From assembly GCA_036345935.2 (NCBI GenBank), contig JADWOT020000009.1:11933899-11997898 (forward strand): 64,000 nucleotides of DNA, in the 5' to 3' direction. The notes below the pieces were generated by a model that saw nothing but the letters and a program-made list of their open reading frames with translations, had not been told where the DNA came from and did not search any database. The stretch's first letter is position 1. The number at the start of each line of letters is the position of its first letter. The translations under genes were made by a program, and so were the position numbers. This DNA is from Taenia hydatigena (taxonomy: Eukaryota; Platyhelminthes; Cestoda; Cyclophyllidea; Taeniidae). Below, one piece after another: positions 13,072-23,214 of this stretch.

Positions 13072-13983
13072 ATGGCGCCAAGAACACGGGTCTTGTTGGT
13101 CCTCCTAACACTGGCTCTCGTCGTCTTAGCTGCGGATATGGAAGCGTTTAGGGCGTGTTTGGAGGTCTGCAATCAACGCTATAAGCAGTGCCTCAAGAAG
13201 ACGGAGGGCATGTGGAGGGACTTCCACAAGAACACAAACAACATAACGAGGATTGCAAACAGATGCTGCCTCTATCGTGCGAACTCCAGGCGAGCCAAGG
13301 AGACGGATAGCCTAGGTGCCTGCGCCAGGATTCGCTGTAAAGCCGCACTTTGGGGGTAGGTTCCTGAAGGCTTCCATGCGCCTTAGTGATGAGCATTTTC
13401 TTCTCTTTGTTTTAATCAACTTGAATTTGGTGGGATTTATCTCATTTTGCTTCAAGTGTGAGGATTGAGTAGTTTTAAGTAGGAGCAAGTAATTCATGGT
13501 ACTAAAGACTGACATTGAAATGAAGAAATGAACAGATGGAGTGGCTAAATTTGTCGTCCTTTTGGTTTGCCTCTGACTGCTACACTGTACCCGTGCAAAG
13601 ATTTTGAAGGCGTATACTTCAGAACTTGACGGCACTTAAAGTCTGACGTTTTGATAGCTGCGCAGGGACAAGAGTGACAAATGAAACCCTCAAATTCTAA
13701 AGTGGTGACCACCTGAAACAGTTAAATTTTATCGAGGGCTACCCTTTCGGATTAAGAATAAGCTGTGACTATTTTGAGAGCTGATGGCACCGGTGTCTAG
13801 AAGTTCATTTCTGCAATGCTTTCTTTCGTGCTGTGGGGAGAAATATGACTACGCAAAGGACCAAAGTTAAGCTCTCTTTTCAATTTTAGCTGCGAAATAA
13901 GAAAGCGACACCAAGGTGAAATCTCCCAATCGGAGAAGGAGCATCTTGCTAAGGAGAGGGAGCGCGATGTCCACTCCTATTAA
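13072..13983 (+). CDS. Secreted 8-cysteine protein, gene 1 (two exons)
   Basis: Exon 1 is 13072-13355 and exon 2 is 13890-13983, joined in phase 2; the joined frame is 126 codons including stop (125 aa). The N-terminus is a hydrophobic signal peptide (MAPRTRVLLVLLTLALVV), so the product should be secreted. The mature part has cysteines spaced C-x3-C-x6-C-x24-CC-x17-C-x4-C, then C after six more residues encoded at the start of exon 2. Exon 1 taken alone ends in TAG (13357-13359), but that TAG lies inside a consensus donor GTAGGT that begins at 13356. Exon 2 follows a pyrimidine-rich acceptor CAATTTTAG and encodes CEIRKRHQGEISQSEKEH plus a basic tail, homologous to the second exons of genes 2 and 3. 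AATAAA follows at 14071. First gene of a four-member cluster. The family is not one I recognise; host-parasite or structural roles are only conceivable. Confidence 0.8.
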
Positions 13984-14070
13984 AGTCCAGTTTTACGGAA
14001 GTAACGAAACTGACGCAGGATTTTCCCTCTCCTCACTCTCAAAAGTTGATTTTCCAGTCGGAAATTCTTA

Positions 14071-14076
14071 AATAAA
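14071..14076 (+). terminator. AATAAA poly(A) signal of secreted gene 1
   Basis: AATAAA lies 88 nt after the TAA at the end of exon 2. Its position supports 13890-13983 as the terminal exon rather than a stop at 13359. Confidence 0.55.
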
Positions 14077-14397
14077 ATTTCTTTGCCTTAAACTTTCACT
14101 TTGACTACTCCGTTGACTTTTTAAGAGAATTCACTGTCTTCTTCTGAGACCTACTAAGATCGCAAATCCATTTTGTTTTACACTTAGCCTATTTTAATGG
14201 AGCTCAGATGTGTGCTCTTGATGAGAAGTCGCGAAAGGTTCCTGGTTTAAGTGACAGACACGCCATAACAACGGGAAGTGATAACGAATATGCACAGTGG
14301 GTGGATAGCGACAATGAAACCCTTGCATCCGTTCTACGGTGCCGCTCATTCATTTAGTCTCGAAACATAATTGACATAATTGCGCCTCGCTGAAGCC

Positions 14398-14405
14398 TAT
14401 AAATA
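14398..14405 (+). promoter_or_regulatory. TATA box of secreted gene 2
   Basis: TATAAATA ends 40 nt before the ATG at 14445, so transcription would begin roughly 15 nt upstream of the start codon. The same TATAAATA motif precedes gene 4. Confidence 0.6.
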
Positions 14406-14444
14406 TGACATCCTTTTGATAGAGTCAATCCACAACACATAATA

Positions 14445-16118
14445 ATGAATGCCTATGTTTTGTCCCTACTTTTACTCTTCACTTTACTCGGGGATGCGTC
14501 TGGCCTAAGTAAAAGCGACATGAGAGAGTTTCAGAGCTGCGTCGAGGCCTGTTCAGCTCATTATGGGAAGTGTCTGCGACAAGTAGATGGCTTGTGGAAA
14601 AATTTTGTGAAAAATAAGCGCAAAATCCTCTCCGTCGTAAATGCTTGTTGCATGAAAAATGCGGGTAAGAATAGCTCCTCACCTGAGGACAGTTTTGCTG
14701 CCTGCTCGAGAATTAGGTGTGGCGCCGTTCTCTTTGGGTAAGTCAAACTATGCAAAAATTGCTTTCGAATGCCATACTTGATTTGTCAATTAAATCAAAT
14801 TAATCATAATTCGACTTTACTAATGTATACCGAGCCTGTGTGATCACTTTTTTTGCCTTTAAGACGTATTATTACGTCTAGGTTGAGGTGTTAGCTTCTA
14901 AAAGATGAATTACAATCCACTCCCAATTTTATAGTGAGAAAATGTAATAATTAGCAAAAGGGATCGTTACGAATCTGCCTATTCAGCATAACTAAGGTAC
15001 CTACAAATAATGCAAGGAGGAATCGAAATCCAGTCAGATGGATTTTTTGTTAGAAAGAGTGTTCGGAAAGGCTTAATATTGAAGGATTCATTTTACGTTA
15101 GTCATTGCTTTTACTGCAGGTGGTAGTCAGTGCCCTTACTATTCCGGAAGCCTCATCTACAAATGGCAATGGGCGAGGCCTTGCGACCAATTTTTACTAT
15201 TTTAGTTTGAATAACTTTTCTGAAGCCCCATTTCTAACAATTCGACACACCACTATTAACCAATTTTATACGAAACAGAAATCTTCTAGAGATTTATGCA
15301 CAGATGTGTTGCTGTATTTTATAGATTAAAATAGGATAAATTTTCATCATGTTCGTTCATGCTCAGTAAATTTAAAAATTTCATTTTATTTTGCACAGTG
15401 CGTTTGAATTGCTGCTATTTAGAAGTGAAAATGTTGTCCGCTGAGAAGACCTAATGAAGTAAATCATTCATAGAAAGTCAATGGCTAATAGGCAAGCTAA
15501 CTTCCAGAGCAAGTAATTCGAAATTTTTTCGCCATTAGAGCCTATTTTATGTGTCCTTCAATATACTTGTGATTCAGCTTCTCTGGATAGATGAAAGGAG
15601 CTTAACCAGGTAGGACACAGCAGCACCCGTAACTTCACTTTTGTATAAACACATGTAAACACGAGACGAAATTCATATCCTGTTTTAGTTCCTGCAAAGC
15701 ACCATATAAACAATGTAGATTTCTTGTAAACATCCGTTCATTTTTCGCGTAGGTCCGATGTTGTGAACTAACTATTGCTAGCCTGCGTATTAAATATTTT
15801 GTCCTAGACTCATCGGTTAATTTCAGGGAAACGGTGTTTTAAGTTTGCACCTGGGAGAATGTATCGAGATTAATCAAAAGTCAGTAAAGCCCAGTAAATT
15901 TCGTTCATAAATCTGATTCTGGTCATTTAATCCTTTGCATCTTCCGGATTGAGGCAAAAAATATCTACGAAGTGGATTATTTTAGCATTAAAATAACAGT
16001 TAAGTTATTTAATAATCCTTCTGACCAATTTTCGCTTCCTCCTAGGTGCCAAATCGTGAAAAAAAAGCACGAAGGCTACAAGTCAGAGGACGAGAAAATT
16101 GGTAATCGAAAACATTGA
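14445..16118 (+). CDS. Secreted 8-cysteine protein, gene 2 (two exons)
   Basis: Exon 1 is 14445-14737 and exon 2 is 16046-16118, giving 122 codons including stop (121 aa) with a 1.3 kb phase-2 intron. Signal peptide MNAYVLSLLLLFTLLGDASG. The mature part has the family spacing exactly, with conserved LWKNFVKNKRKI after the third cysteine, CC, a PEDSFAAC segment and RIRCG. Exon 1 alone ends in TAA, which overlaps the donor GTAAGT. Exon 2 follows the acceptor TTCCTCCTAG and encodes GCQIVKKKHEGYKSEDEK, supplying the eighth cysteine; it stops at TGA 16116-16118. Identity in design with gene 1 points to tandem duplication. A TATA box lies close upstream and a possible AATAAA lies near 16468. A solo LTR (16161-16343) sits just beyond the stop. 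Confidence 0.8.
14742..16045 (+). other. Intron of secreted gene 2
   Basis: This stretch lies between the donor GTAAGT at 14738 and the acceptor at 16045. Small open frames such as 15105-15329 occur, but I see no other exon with family features in it. Confidence 0.55.
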
Positions 16119-16160
16119 GGCAAAAGTATTTAAGTTCGTTAATTTTTACGTTTGTGCTTG

Positions 16161-16343
16161 CACCACTTTGTTTGTTTGGACTACCGGTTTCGGTCAGGGT
16201 CACAGAGGTGGCCATATTATCCTAGCTGCGTAGGTTGGCCTTCGGGGCATGTCAGCAGCTTATTTCCTCCTGTCTGTCTTTTGTATACATTCTAACCTAG
16301 TATTCTGCCTTCTTTTGCCTTCAAGGGAGCCTCGGAACACTAT
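16161..16343 (+). mobile_element. Solo LTR of the TRIM-like family
   Basis: About 183 bp matching the LTR consensus in sense orientation: CTTTGTTTGTTTGGACTACC, GGTCACAGAGGTGGCC, CATGTCAGCAGC, CTTCTTTTGCCTTCAAG and a terminal GAGCCTCGGAACACTAT. The ends are decayed, which suggests an old copy. It sits between the convergent last exons of secreted genes 2 and 3. Confidence 0.75.
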
Positions 16344-16488
16344 GGTGCTAGTAAACTTTATACTAAACTTATGCTCGGTCTCATCCAAAGGATCGGTTTA
16401 AATAAGCAAGTGGGTTGTAAGCGATTGTAAAGCAGACATAATTTAGAGCTATCACACACAACAGAAAAATAAATGTGAATCTAGAGTC

Positions 16489-18066
16489 TTAGTCATGATG
16501 CCCTTGCTTCAAATGTTCCTTCTCCTCTTCCGAAAGGAATCCAGAATGCTTCTTTTGAATTTGACACCTAAAAATGAAAAAGTATGGTCCAACCAATTCT
16601 CTTAGAAAAATCACGAATAATGATTGTCTGGCATAAGCTTTCATTACAAATTTAGAATCACTTTAAAACTTGAGCATTAGACGAACCATTTAAAGTTTTC
16701 TCAAGGTCACATTCGCTGCTTGATCAATTTCAATGGCAAGGTAGCGTGTTGATTTGCTTGCCCTTTTACCCTTATTTCATGCTTTCACTATGTGTCATAG
16801 CATTGGGACCATGCTAGCAGCTTTTCAGCTCTTCTGTGCGTTGAGAAAACATCTTCGTTAAAACCGCCGTGGGTTAGTACGTATTCAGTACGTACGTAAC
16901 TTTGGGTGCTACGTGAAAATCAAGGATTTATGCGCATTCTAAAAGTACTATTAGATCGGGTAGGGTAACAGAATCAAACTACTTGACCTCAATTTTGCTT
17001 ACGCTCATTCTGTTTTATAGAAGATTAAAGCTTTTAAACGCGATTAATTTACCGCTGAAGTAAATGAAAGCATCTTACTTATCAAGCAAATCCAAATATC
17101 TCGCCCTGTAATTCACACAATAAGTTCATTATGCAATGCATGTGGCTGCGGGCAAGCGTTACACCATCTACCAACTTGACTTAGGAATATAGTTGGAATC
17201 AAGCCGATTGCTCACTTATTAGAAAAATTGCATAGAGTTTAAGCTTGTCATGCAAAAAAAAACAGGATAACTAAACGGTTTAAAGTATTTGCTAAAAAAG
17301 GGGTGAGAAGTCTAAGAAATGCGAGCAGTGTTCTCAGATGGCGATTAACCATATGGTGAGTTGAGTTATTCCATTGTGGAGCACTTTTTAACTAGTAGAT
17401 ACGTATATTACTTAACTTAAGACTGAGACTATCAGTAAAAGAAACCTTTATGATTTTTATCAAGAATATGATGAGATGATAGACCATGATAAAAGGTTAT
17501 CTGCAATGAAATAAAAAAAAAAAAACAAAAAGGGAATCGAGTGGAACCTAGATAAGCAATGGCATGATTTAGTTGAAAAGTTATTTCTCCATCTTATTTG
17601 TGATGATGTCTATTAAGTCGAAAATAAGTAAGATAACACTGAAGCAAAGTGTTTTAGTAGGTAGAGTAAAGACAAAGACGACCGGTTTCCATCGAACGGC
17701 ATTCAAAAAGCTGAGAGAGGCGCTATTAACAGACTCGACAAATGGGACCTACCCCCAGAGTTTAGCTCCACATCTGATTCTAGTACAAGCCGCAAAACTG
17801 TCTTCGGGAGTTGAGTCATCCCTTGCCTCACCACTAAGGCAGCATTTTCTTAAGTGACGCAAAATAGCCCTTTTGTTTTTGAAAAAGTCCATCCACAAAT
17901 CTTTCACCTTATCATTGCATTTGCTGTTCAAGTCGGAGCACCTTTGAACGCAGGCCTTGAAGTTTTCAAACCTTTCATCGGCGTTGGCCAGTTGAATGTT
18001 TGAAGTCGCTAGAAGGATGAGGAGCAACGCCGCGAGGCAAACATAACTCTGATGACGGACACCCAT
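16489..18066 (-). CDS. Secreted 8-cysteine protein, gene 3 (two exons)
   Basis: On the minus strand exon 1 is 18066-17753 and exon 2 is 16567-16489, giving 131 codons including stop (130 aa). Signal peptide MGVRHQSYVCLAALLLILLA. The mature chain keeps the fixed family spacing with LWMDFFKNKRAI, RKCC, PEDSFAAC and RIRCGAKLWG. The in-frame TAG after exon 1 is part of a GTAGGT donor. Exon 2 follows a TTTTTAG acceptor and encodes GCQIQKKHSGFLSEEEKEHL and a short His-rich tail ending in TAA (16491-16489). The KKxHxG and SExEK pattern matches the second exons of genes 1 and 2. The gene is convergent with gene 2. A TTTAAAAG box lies about 35 nt upstream of the ATG. Confidence 0.8.
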
Positions 18067-18096
18067 GGCTAGGACCCCTAACTGTTTCGCAGGCTC

Positions 18097-18104
18097 CTTT
18101 TAAA
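18097..18104 (-). promoter_or_regulatory. TATA-like box of secreted gene 3
   Basis: On the minus strand the sequence reads TTTAAAAG about 31-38 nt before the ATG at 18066, at a position similar to the TATAAATA boxes of genes 2 and 4. Confidence 0.4.
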
Positions 18105-19680
18105 TGCGCAGGGATTTCGTATAGTCTGTTTTGTTTATAGGACACCAGTAATGTTTATCCATCGGCAGATATCATGTGCACTACGTGCGTCAAATTTACA
18201 TGGACAGCTGACATGCGTTAACCCGAACATAGAGCATCGTGATTAAAAAGCACGAACTTTGACAGTGCTAGAGTTAATGCGACATTGATGGCGTCAAAAC
18301 AGTACGGTCAGGCAAACTAAATTCCACGCCACACTCTTGGTGCTTTTAGTTACCTTAGAAGAGACATAAACACTAAAGCACTAAAAAACATTTGTTCATT
18401 TGGAAAGTGTATTAACTGAGCCTCATTTTTTTACAGCGATAACAACCGCGAAAGTGGCTAATTGCTCTGAACAGTATTCAGGGCAACTTAAGGGTAACAG
18501 TGACCTAACTTCTATTAGCCCCCTTCAAATGGGAGAAATATGGCTCGCATCGTCCACAATTACTCCTTCGCATCTTCCCCACTTTTTGCTCTTTGAATTG
18601 GTTCAGAAAAATTAAAGGAGCATGCTTTTTTGACAGGTGCCGTAGACAGGTGGTTGGATGCGTTGTTAAAGTGATAGGCAGTCAGCCTGCATCAACCTTG
18701 CAGTCGAGTCGAAGTAACACTTAACAAGGTGATTATGGATACTACAACCCATAAATTCACCAGAAATGCAGCAATTACATTCCCCTCTGATCAGTCTTTA
18801 CGATTTGAGGGTACGAGACCGGAGGCGAGGATGAAGTACAACGAAAAAGTTGCGGATAAAATCAGCCTGATTTTGACGACTGACAGTAAGCCAAGCTCGT
18901 GCTTATCCCGATTTGATCATGTAAGTCTAACGTGCAAAATTTTGTTTAGAAATGGCGCAATTTTGTCCAACGTTTGGTGACATTTTCAAATTAGTAACCC
19001 AGAGTGTAATCCTTCGTAGAAAAGACTAGCTAGACAAAATTATTATTTGCTCTGGGGTAAGTCTAACAGTGAAACACGTTTGTACCGCGCACCCCTTATA
19101 GATCCAGGTACGAAATCGAAAACACACGGCATTTATAATTACATGCTCAGCTCATTTGAACAATTAAGATGTCACAGATTTATTAAATAATAGATAGCGC
19201 TCAACAGCAATTTATGCCAAAAGATGGCGTTTTTGTTAAAAAAGTCTCAAAGATTCTCACAAATAATATATTTGACAACATCCTTAAATTCACTTGCTAA
19301 AATAATTTAATATTTCATGGAATCTCACATAAAACGTGAAATTCATTACGGTTTTCGTAAAATACACCTACCTTTTCTTAAAAAACTAATCTGTGCTAGC
19401 AAAATATGCTACGCGGAAATGATATTAAAATGACTGACTTTTTTCTTTCGTAGATCAAGATGTTCGAAGCACTCATTTTTAAACAAAGTGCACATTGCAT
19501 AAGCCTTCGGTAGCAAATAGTATAGATAGACGGCCTGATGCGTAATCGCATGCTAATGCCAGGTTGATCTACTTGTGTCTACCCCAAATCGATAAAAAAA
19601 AACATGTTTTATCCATCGTACGGGTTGAATAGACATTTTAAGCAATCCGTTTCGAGAGGTTTATTTAAGCTTGCCTTTAC
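18105..19680. other. Interval between secreted genes 3 and 4; no exon found
   Basis: If gene 4 has a second exon like its paralogues it should lie here on the minus strand. I searched for a phase-2 acceptor followed by TGY and a Lys-rich KKxHxG-like frame and found none. Small open frames (18400-18615, 18729-18980 plus) have no support. Confidence 0.45.
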
Positions 19681-19986
19681 TTACCCCCATAGCATGGCTC
19701 CGCATTCAATCCTTGCGCAGGCTCCAAAACTATCTTTGGGGCGTGCGTCCTCCCTATACTCATTTTGCAGACAACACTTTCTCAAATGTCGTGTGATTCG
19801 CCTCTTATTAGCATAGTAATCCACCCACAGGTGTTTGATCTGATCGTTGCACTCCGCGTAGTAGAAGGAGCAGCGCTTGATGCAGTCTTGGAAGCGCTTA
19901 AATGTCTCTGCCTCTGTCGCACTAAAAGATGCGCCCACCGTGAGCGGAGTGACTAGAAGGAGGACAACAGTGCAGCGATACATCAT
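19681..19986 (-). CDS. Secreted cysteine-rich protein, gene 4 (exon 1; second exon not found)
   Basis: Open frame of 101 codons on the minus strand. A hydrophobic signal peptide (MMYRCTVVLLLVTPLTVGAS) is followed by the family core with seven cysteines at the conserved spacing, LWVDYYANKRRI, RKCC, PKDSFGAC and RIECGAMLWG. As in the other three genes the final TAA (19683-19681) overlaps a perfect donor GTAAGT starting at 19684, so exon 1 probably ends at 19685 and the gene should continue. I could not find an exon 2 homologous to those of genes 1-3 before gene 3. It may have diverged, or this copy may end by reading into the intron. A TATAAATA box lies about 43-50 nt upstream. Confidence 0.72.
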   Translation of the reverse strand: MMYRCTVVLLLVTPLTVGASFSATEAETFKRFQDCIKRCSFYYAECNDQIKHLWVDYYANKRRITRHLRKCCLQNEYREDARPKDSFGACARIECGAMLWG

Positions 19987-20028
19987 CGATGTCTATCAAA
20001 TGCAAGGCACCGATTTATCATGGGGTGG

Positions 20029-20036
20029 TATTTATA
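20029..20036 (-). promoter_or_regulatory. TATA box of secreted gene 4
   Basis: TATAAATA on the minus strand, about 43-50 nt upstream of the ATG at 19986, matching the arrangement in gene 2. Confidence 0.6.
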
Positions 20037-20039
20037 CTC

Positions 20040-21970
20040 GACTACGTGATGTTTTGCTGATGTCTTGTGACAGGCGAATTCATGCATCTCAAAATTTATG
20101 TTTGGTGTCAACTCATGCAATTGTGTTTACATTGAATGAAAATGGAGAAAAGCAACAACAAAACTGTCTTGTCAGTTGTGGTTAGTAAAAACCCGACAAT
20201 TCTTCATTGAAAGCGAATATACAAATCGTTGAGGATTGCCTACACAGTTTGTCTTTTGCAAGACGCGACGCCTTACTCAGCAAATGGACAAGTACTGGTT
20301 GAGGGTATTGACTCTCATGTTTTAACATGACAAAATTGTAGGGTGAAAGAGCTAACACAGTAATTTAATACTCAATTTACAACCTGGCTGGCTAGATGAG
20401 GCTCTCTCTCCTCGCAGCTTGTAATTCTACTTAGTGATATAGCTCATCAGTGGACATCCGACAAAGCTGTGTTTCTAAAGTGGCAAACTTTCCTTCCCTT
20501 TTGACGTGTGCCCCCTGCTGACGAAATGTTGCAGAGGTTTTGTTGCAGAAGGAAGAGGATTTGCCCAGATATAAGATATTCTTAAAAGTCTTTTTGAAAT
20601 TTGGTAGCATACATTACCGAACCGGTCATTATAAAGCCGCTGTCTCCCGGAGAAGGTGTTTTACTTAGTTTCAGGAGTTCTTCAAGCTTGTAGTAGTCAT
20701 TATAATAGAGTTGTAACTTCCGTTCTCTGCCCATAGCTCCCCTGTCAAAATAAGCCTTTGAGAAGATCCAAAGTCTCCATTTGGACTCAGAAAACAAATG
20801 TAGACACAAATGCTTTTTGGGAAATTTTGTAACGGGAAATTTGGTTAAGCCCAAATTAGGATTCTGTGACTCATTAATTGCTTGGTTAACCACTTAGAAA
20901 CTGCTCCGACGTATGATAACACGTTTGGTGTTTGTTTAACTCTCGATTTGGGTTGGGGGCCACTTGCACATTTGTCGAGTGGGCTGACCTCTGGGCCAAG
21001 TCAGTAGTTCCGGTCATTTCTGTGTGTCTGGTACATAGATTCTGCACGAAAATTATGTATTTTCATGTTCATGGGCAACTATCCAGTTTTTACTCCTCGG
21101 CGATAAAACTCAGCGAGGCGAAAGAAGTGAATCTACCACGAGATTGGAGACTCTGTGAAGACGCAAAACAAAAAGACTGAAAATGATGCCTGTTCTTGAA
21201 AACAACGTTAGTCTCTCAATCTTCAGGGCAGCCAGTACCAACTAGCAGTGAAGCAATGGGGAAGGTTCGTAAGGGACCTTTTTACCATACCTCTGGTTTA
21301 CTCTCCGTTTTATTACCGAGCCTGTTTAGGCTCGACAAATGCATATTCGCCTTGCAGTCTAGTCTTCGGACCGTGTCAGTGGCACCAAGCCTTTTTGTAT
21401 GTCAACAATAAAACAAATCCCGCAGCCTAATATAAAGGAAATGAAGCATTTATTCTATACTAGCCATATAAAATTAATAGCCATTATTTAAAAAAGTTAT
21501 CGAATAATTTCTTGACCAGCCACAACTTTTATGCATCACCATCTGCACTTATCAGTTAAAGTGAAGGACTAATATCTGCTAAGTTCGAAGACAAAAATTT
21601 TGTCTTGCGAAACAACCATAGCGTAAATAAATGGTCCGTATGCCAATTAAACGCGCAAAGTGGATGTACAACGCATCTGAGTTGCGCACACTGACAGCTT
21701 TAAGAATCAATTGCAGAAAGCGTGATAAACATAACACCAATAACAACACAAAATAAAACCATGCGTCGGAAATGTAATGAGCGCAACGAGACGCCACTCG
21801 TGGCATTTACGATTCGTTTCGTGGTAAAACTAAGAATCATGAAAGCGATCGTCTGAAGATGGTGTAGTTATTATGAGTAAAAATTTTGCGCATTGCTGCA
21901 ACAGATGAATGTTTGAATACATTTTTGTTGAACAAACTCTGATTCTTCTATTTTACTGACTATCTGCTTG
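20040..21970. other. Intergenic, no supported gene
   Basis: A minus-strand frame at 20582-20893 has a plausible composition but no recognisable domain, start context or splice partner. About 20917-21030 resembles a very diverged LTR (GTTTGTTTAACTCTC, then GGGCTGACCTCTGGGCCAAG). Confidence 0.4.
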
Positions 21971-22153
21971 CAATACTTTATTTGTTTGACTACCAATTTC
22001 GGTTAAGATCCCTTGGGTGGTCACATTGCCCTAGCCGAATGGGCTGGCATCTAAGCTATTCAAGTAACCCCTACCCATCTGCTTACTAAATATGCATCTT
22101 TTACCCCAGAATTGTGCCTTCTTTTGCCAACAAAAAAGTCTCGGGATACTATA
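21971..22153 (+). mobile_element. Diverged solo LTR
   Basis: Recognisable from TTTATTTGTTTGACTACC, CATTGCCCTAGCCGAATGGG, CCTTCTTTTGCCAAC and a terminal TCTCGGGATACTATA. More decayed than the two copies that follow. Confidence 0.6.
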
Positions 22154-22206
22154 CTGTTGTGCCATCCTCTGTTTTGAAGTCAGAATCAAAATGAGCATAT
22201 TATGAA

Positions 22207-22391
22207 TGTAGTGCTTTGTTTGTTAGAAGTGCCGGTTTCTGTCAAGGTCACAGAGGTGGCCGTATTGCCCTAGCTGCGTGGACTGGCCTCCGGGCCATGT
22301 CAGCAGCCTTTTTCCTTCTGTCCTGTGAATATATATATTCTATCCTGCCACTTTGCCTTCTTTTGCCTTAAGGGAGCCTCGAGACGCTACA
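22207..22391 (+). mobile_element. Solo LTR with 5-bp target site duplication
   Basis: A 185 bp LTR starting TGTAGTGCTTTG and ending CGAGACGCTACA, so it has TG...CA termini. It is flanked on both sides by ATGAA (22202-22206 and 22392-22396), a perfect 5-bp target duplication. This shows it integrated as an LTR element and was reduced to a solo LTR. An internal ATATATAT near the middle may be the promoter. Confidence 0.85.
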
Positions 22392-22582
22392 ATGAAAGTC
22401 TTGTAACGTGATGCTCTGTCGCTGTTGAATCTCGTAAGTCTCTGAATATTGTGCCACCACGAAGCAGTATTTCCTTTGGGCCCTGTCTGCAGCCTCACAG
22501 GTCTTCATCATGCAAATCGCGCATTTTCCACAATAATACGTCCTTAACGAATTGATGCGCAACGGAGAAATAATAACACTGC

Positions 22583-22764
22583 TGTAGTGCACTTTGTTGG
22601 AACTGCCGGTTATGGTGAAGGTCATAGAGGTGGTCGTACTGCCCAACTGCGTGGGCTGGCCTCCGGGTCATGCCAGCAGCCTATTTCCCTCTATCCGGTG
22701 AATATATGTATTCTATCCTTCCACTTTGCCTTCTTTTGCCTTAAGGAAGCCTCGGGACGCTACA
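22583..22764 (+). mobile_element. Solo LTR
   Basis: A 182 bp copy starting TGTAGTGCACTTTG and ending CGGGACGCTACA, closely matching the 22207 copy including CATGCCAGCAGCCTATTTCC and CTTCTTTTGCCTTAAGG. Flanks (ACTGC and CCGCA) do not give a clean duplication. Confidence 0.8.
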
Positions 22765-23214
22765 CCGCATTTTAACGAATGTTGAGAGAACCAACAATAA
22801 CCGTAAGACAAGGCCCAATCAATTAACTGTAATTTGAACCTCAAGATGCAGAAACGAGCATTATTAATTAACAATTAAAAGCTGCGTAAGGAATAAAAGC
22901 AATTGGAAATTAACGTGGCGTGTAAAAGACTGAATATTAGTTTAGCTTGCCTAAAAATGCGCTTAGATAAATGCCCTTAATTTCACTGAGCATCCTGCCT
23001 CGGACTTTAAGCAAAAGGCACTAAAGAATTCAACGGGCCTTAAAACCACTCTGCGAAATTAGCATTTATTTGCAATTAAAGGCAAAACATGTAGGATCTT
23101 ATATTTTAATCTGCATTTTCACTTTGTCACATTTTAAATTTCTGAAACTTAAGGTCAATCTCAAGGTTATTTTGTGTATGACAGAAGGGCTAATCTTTGC
23201 GATCATTTGGCGGT

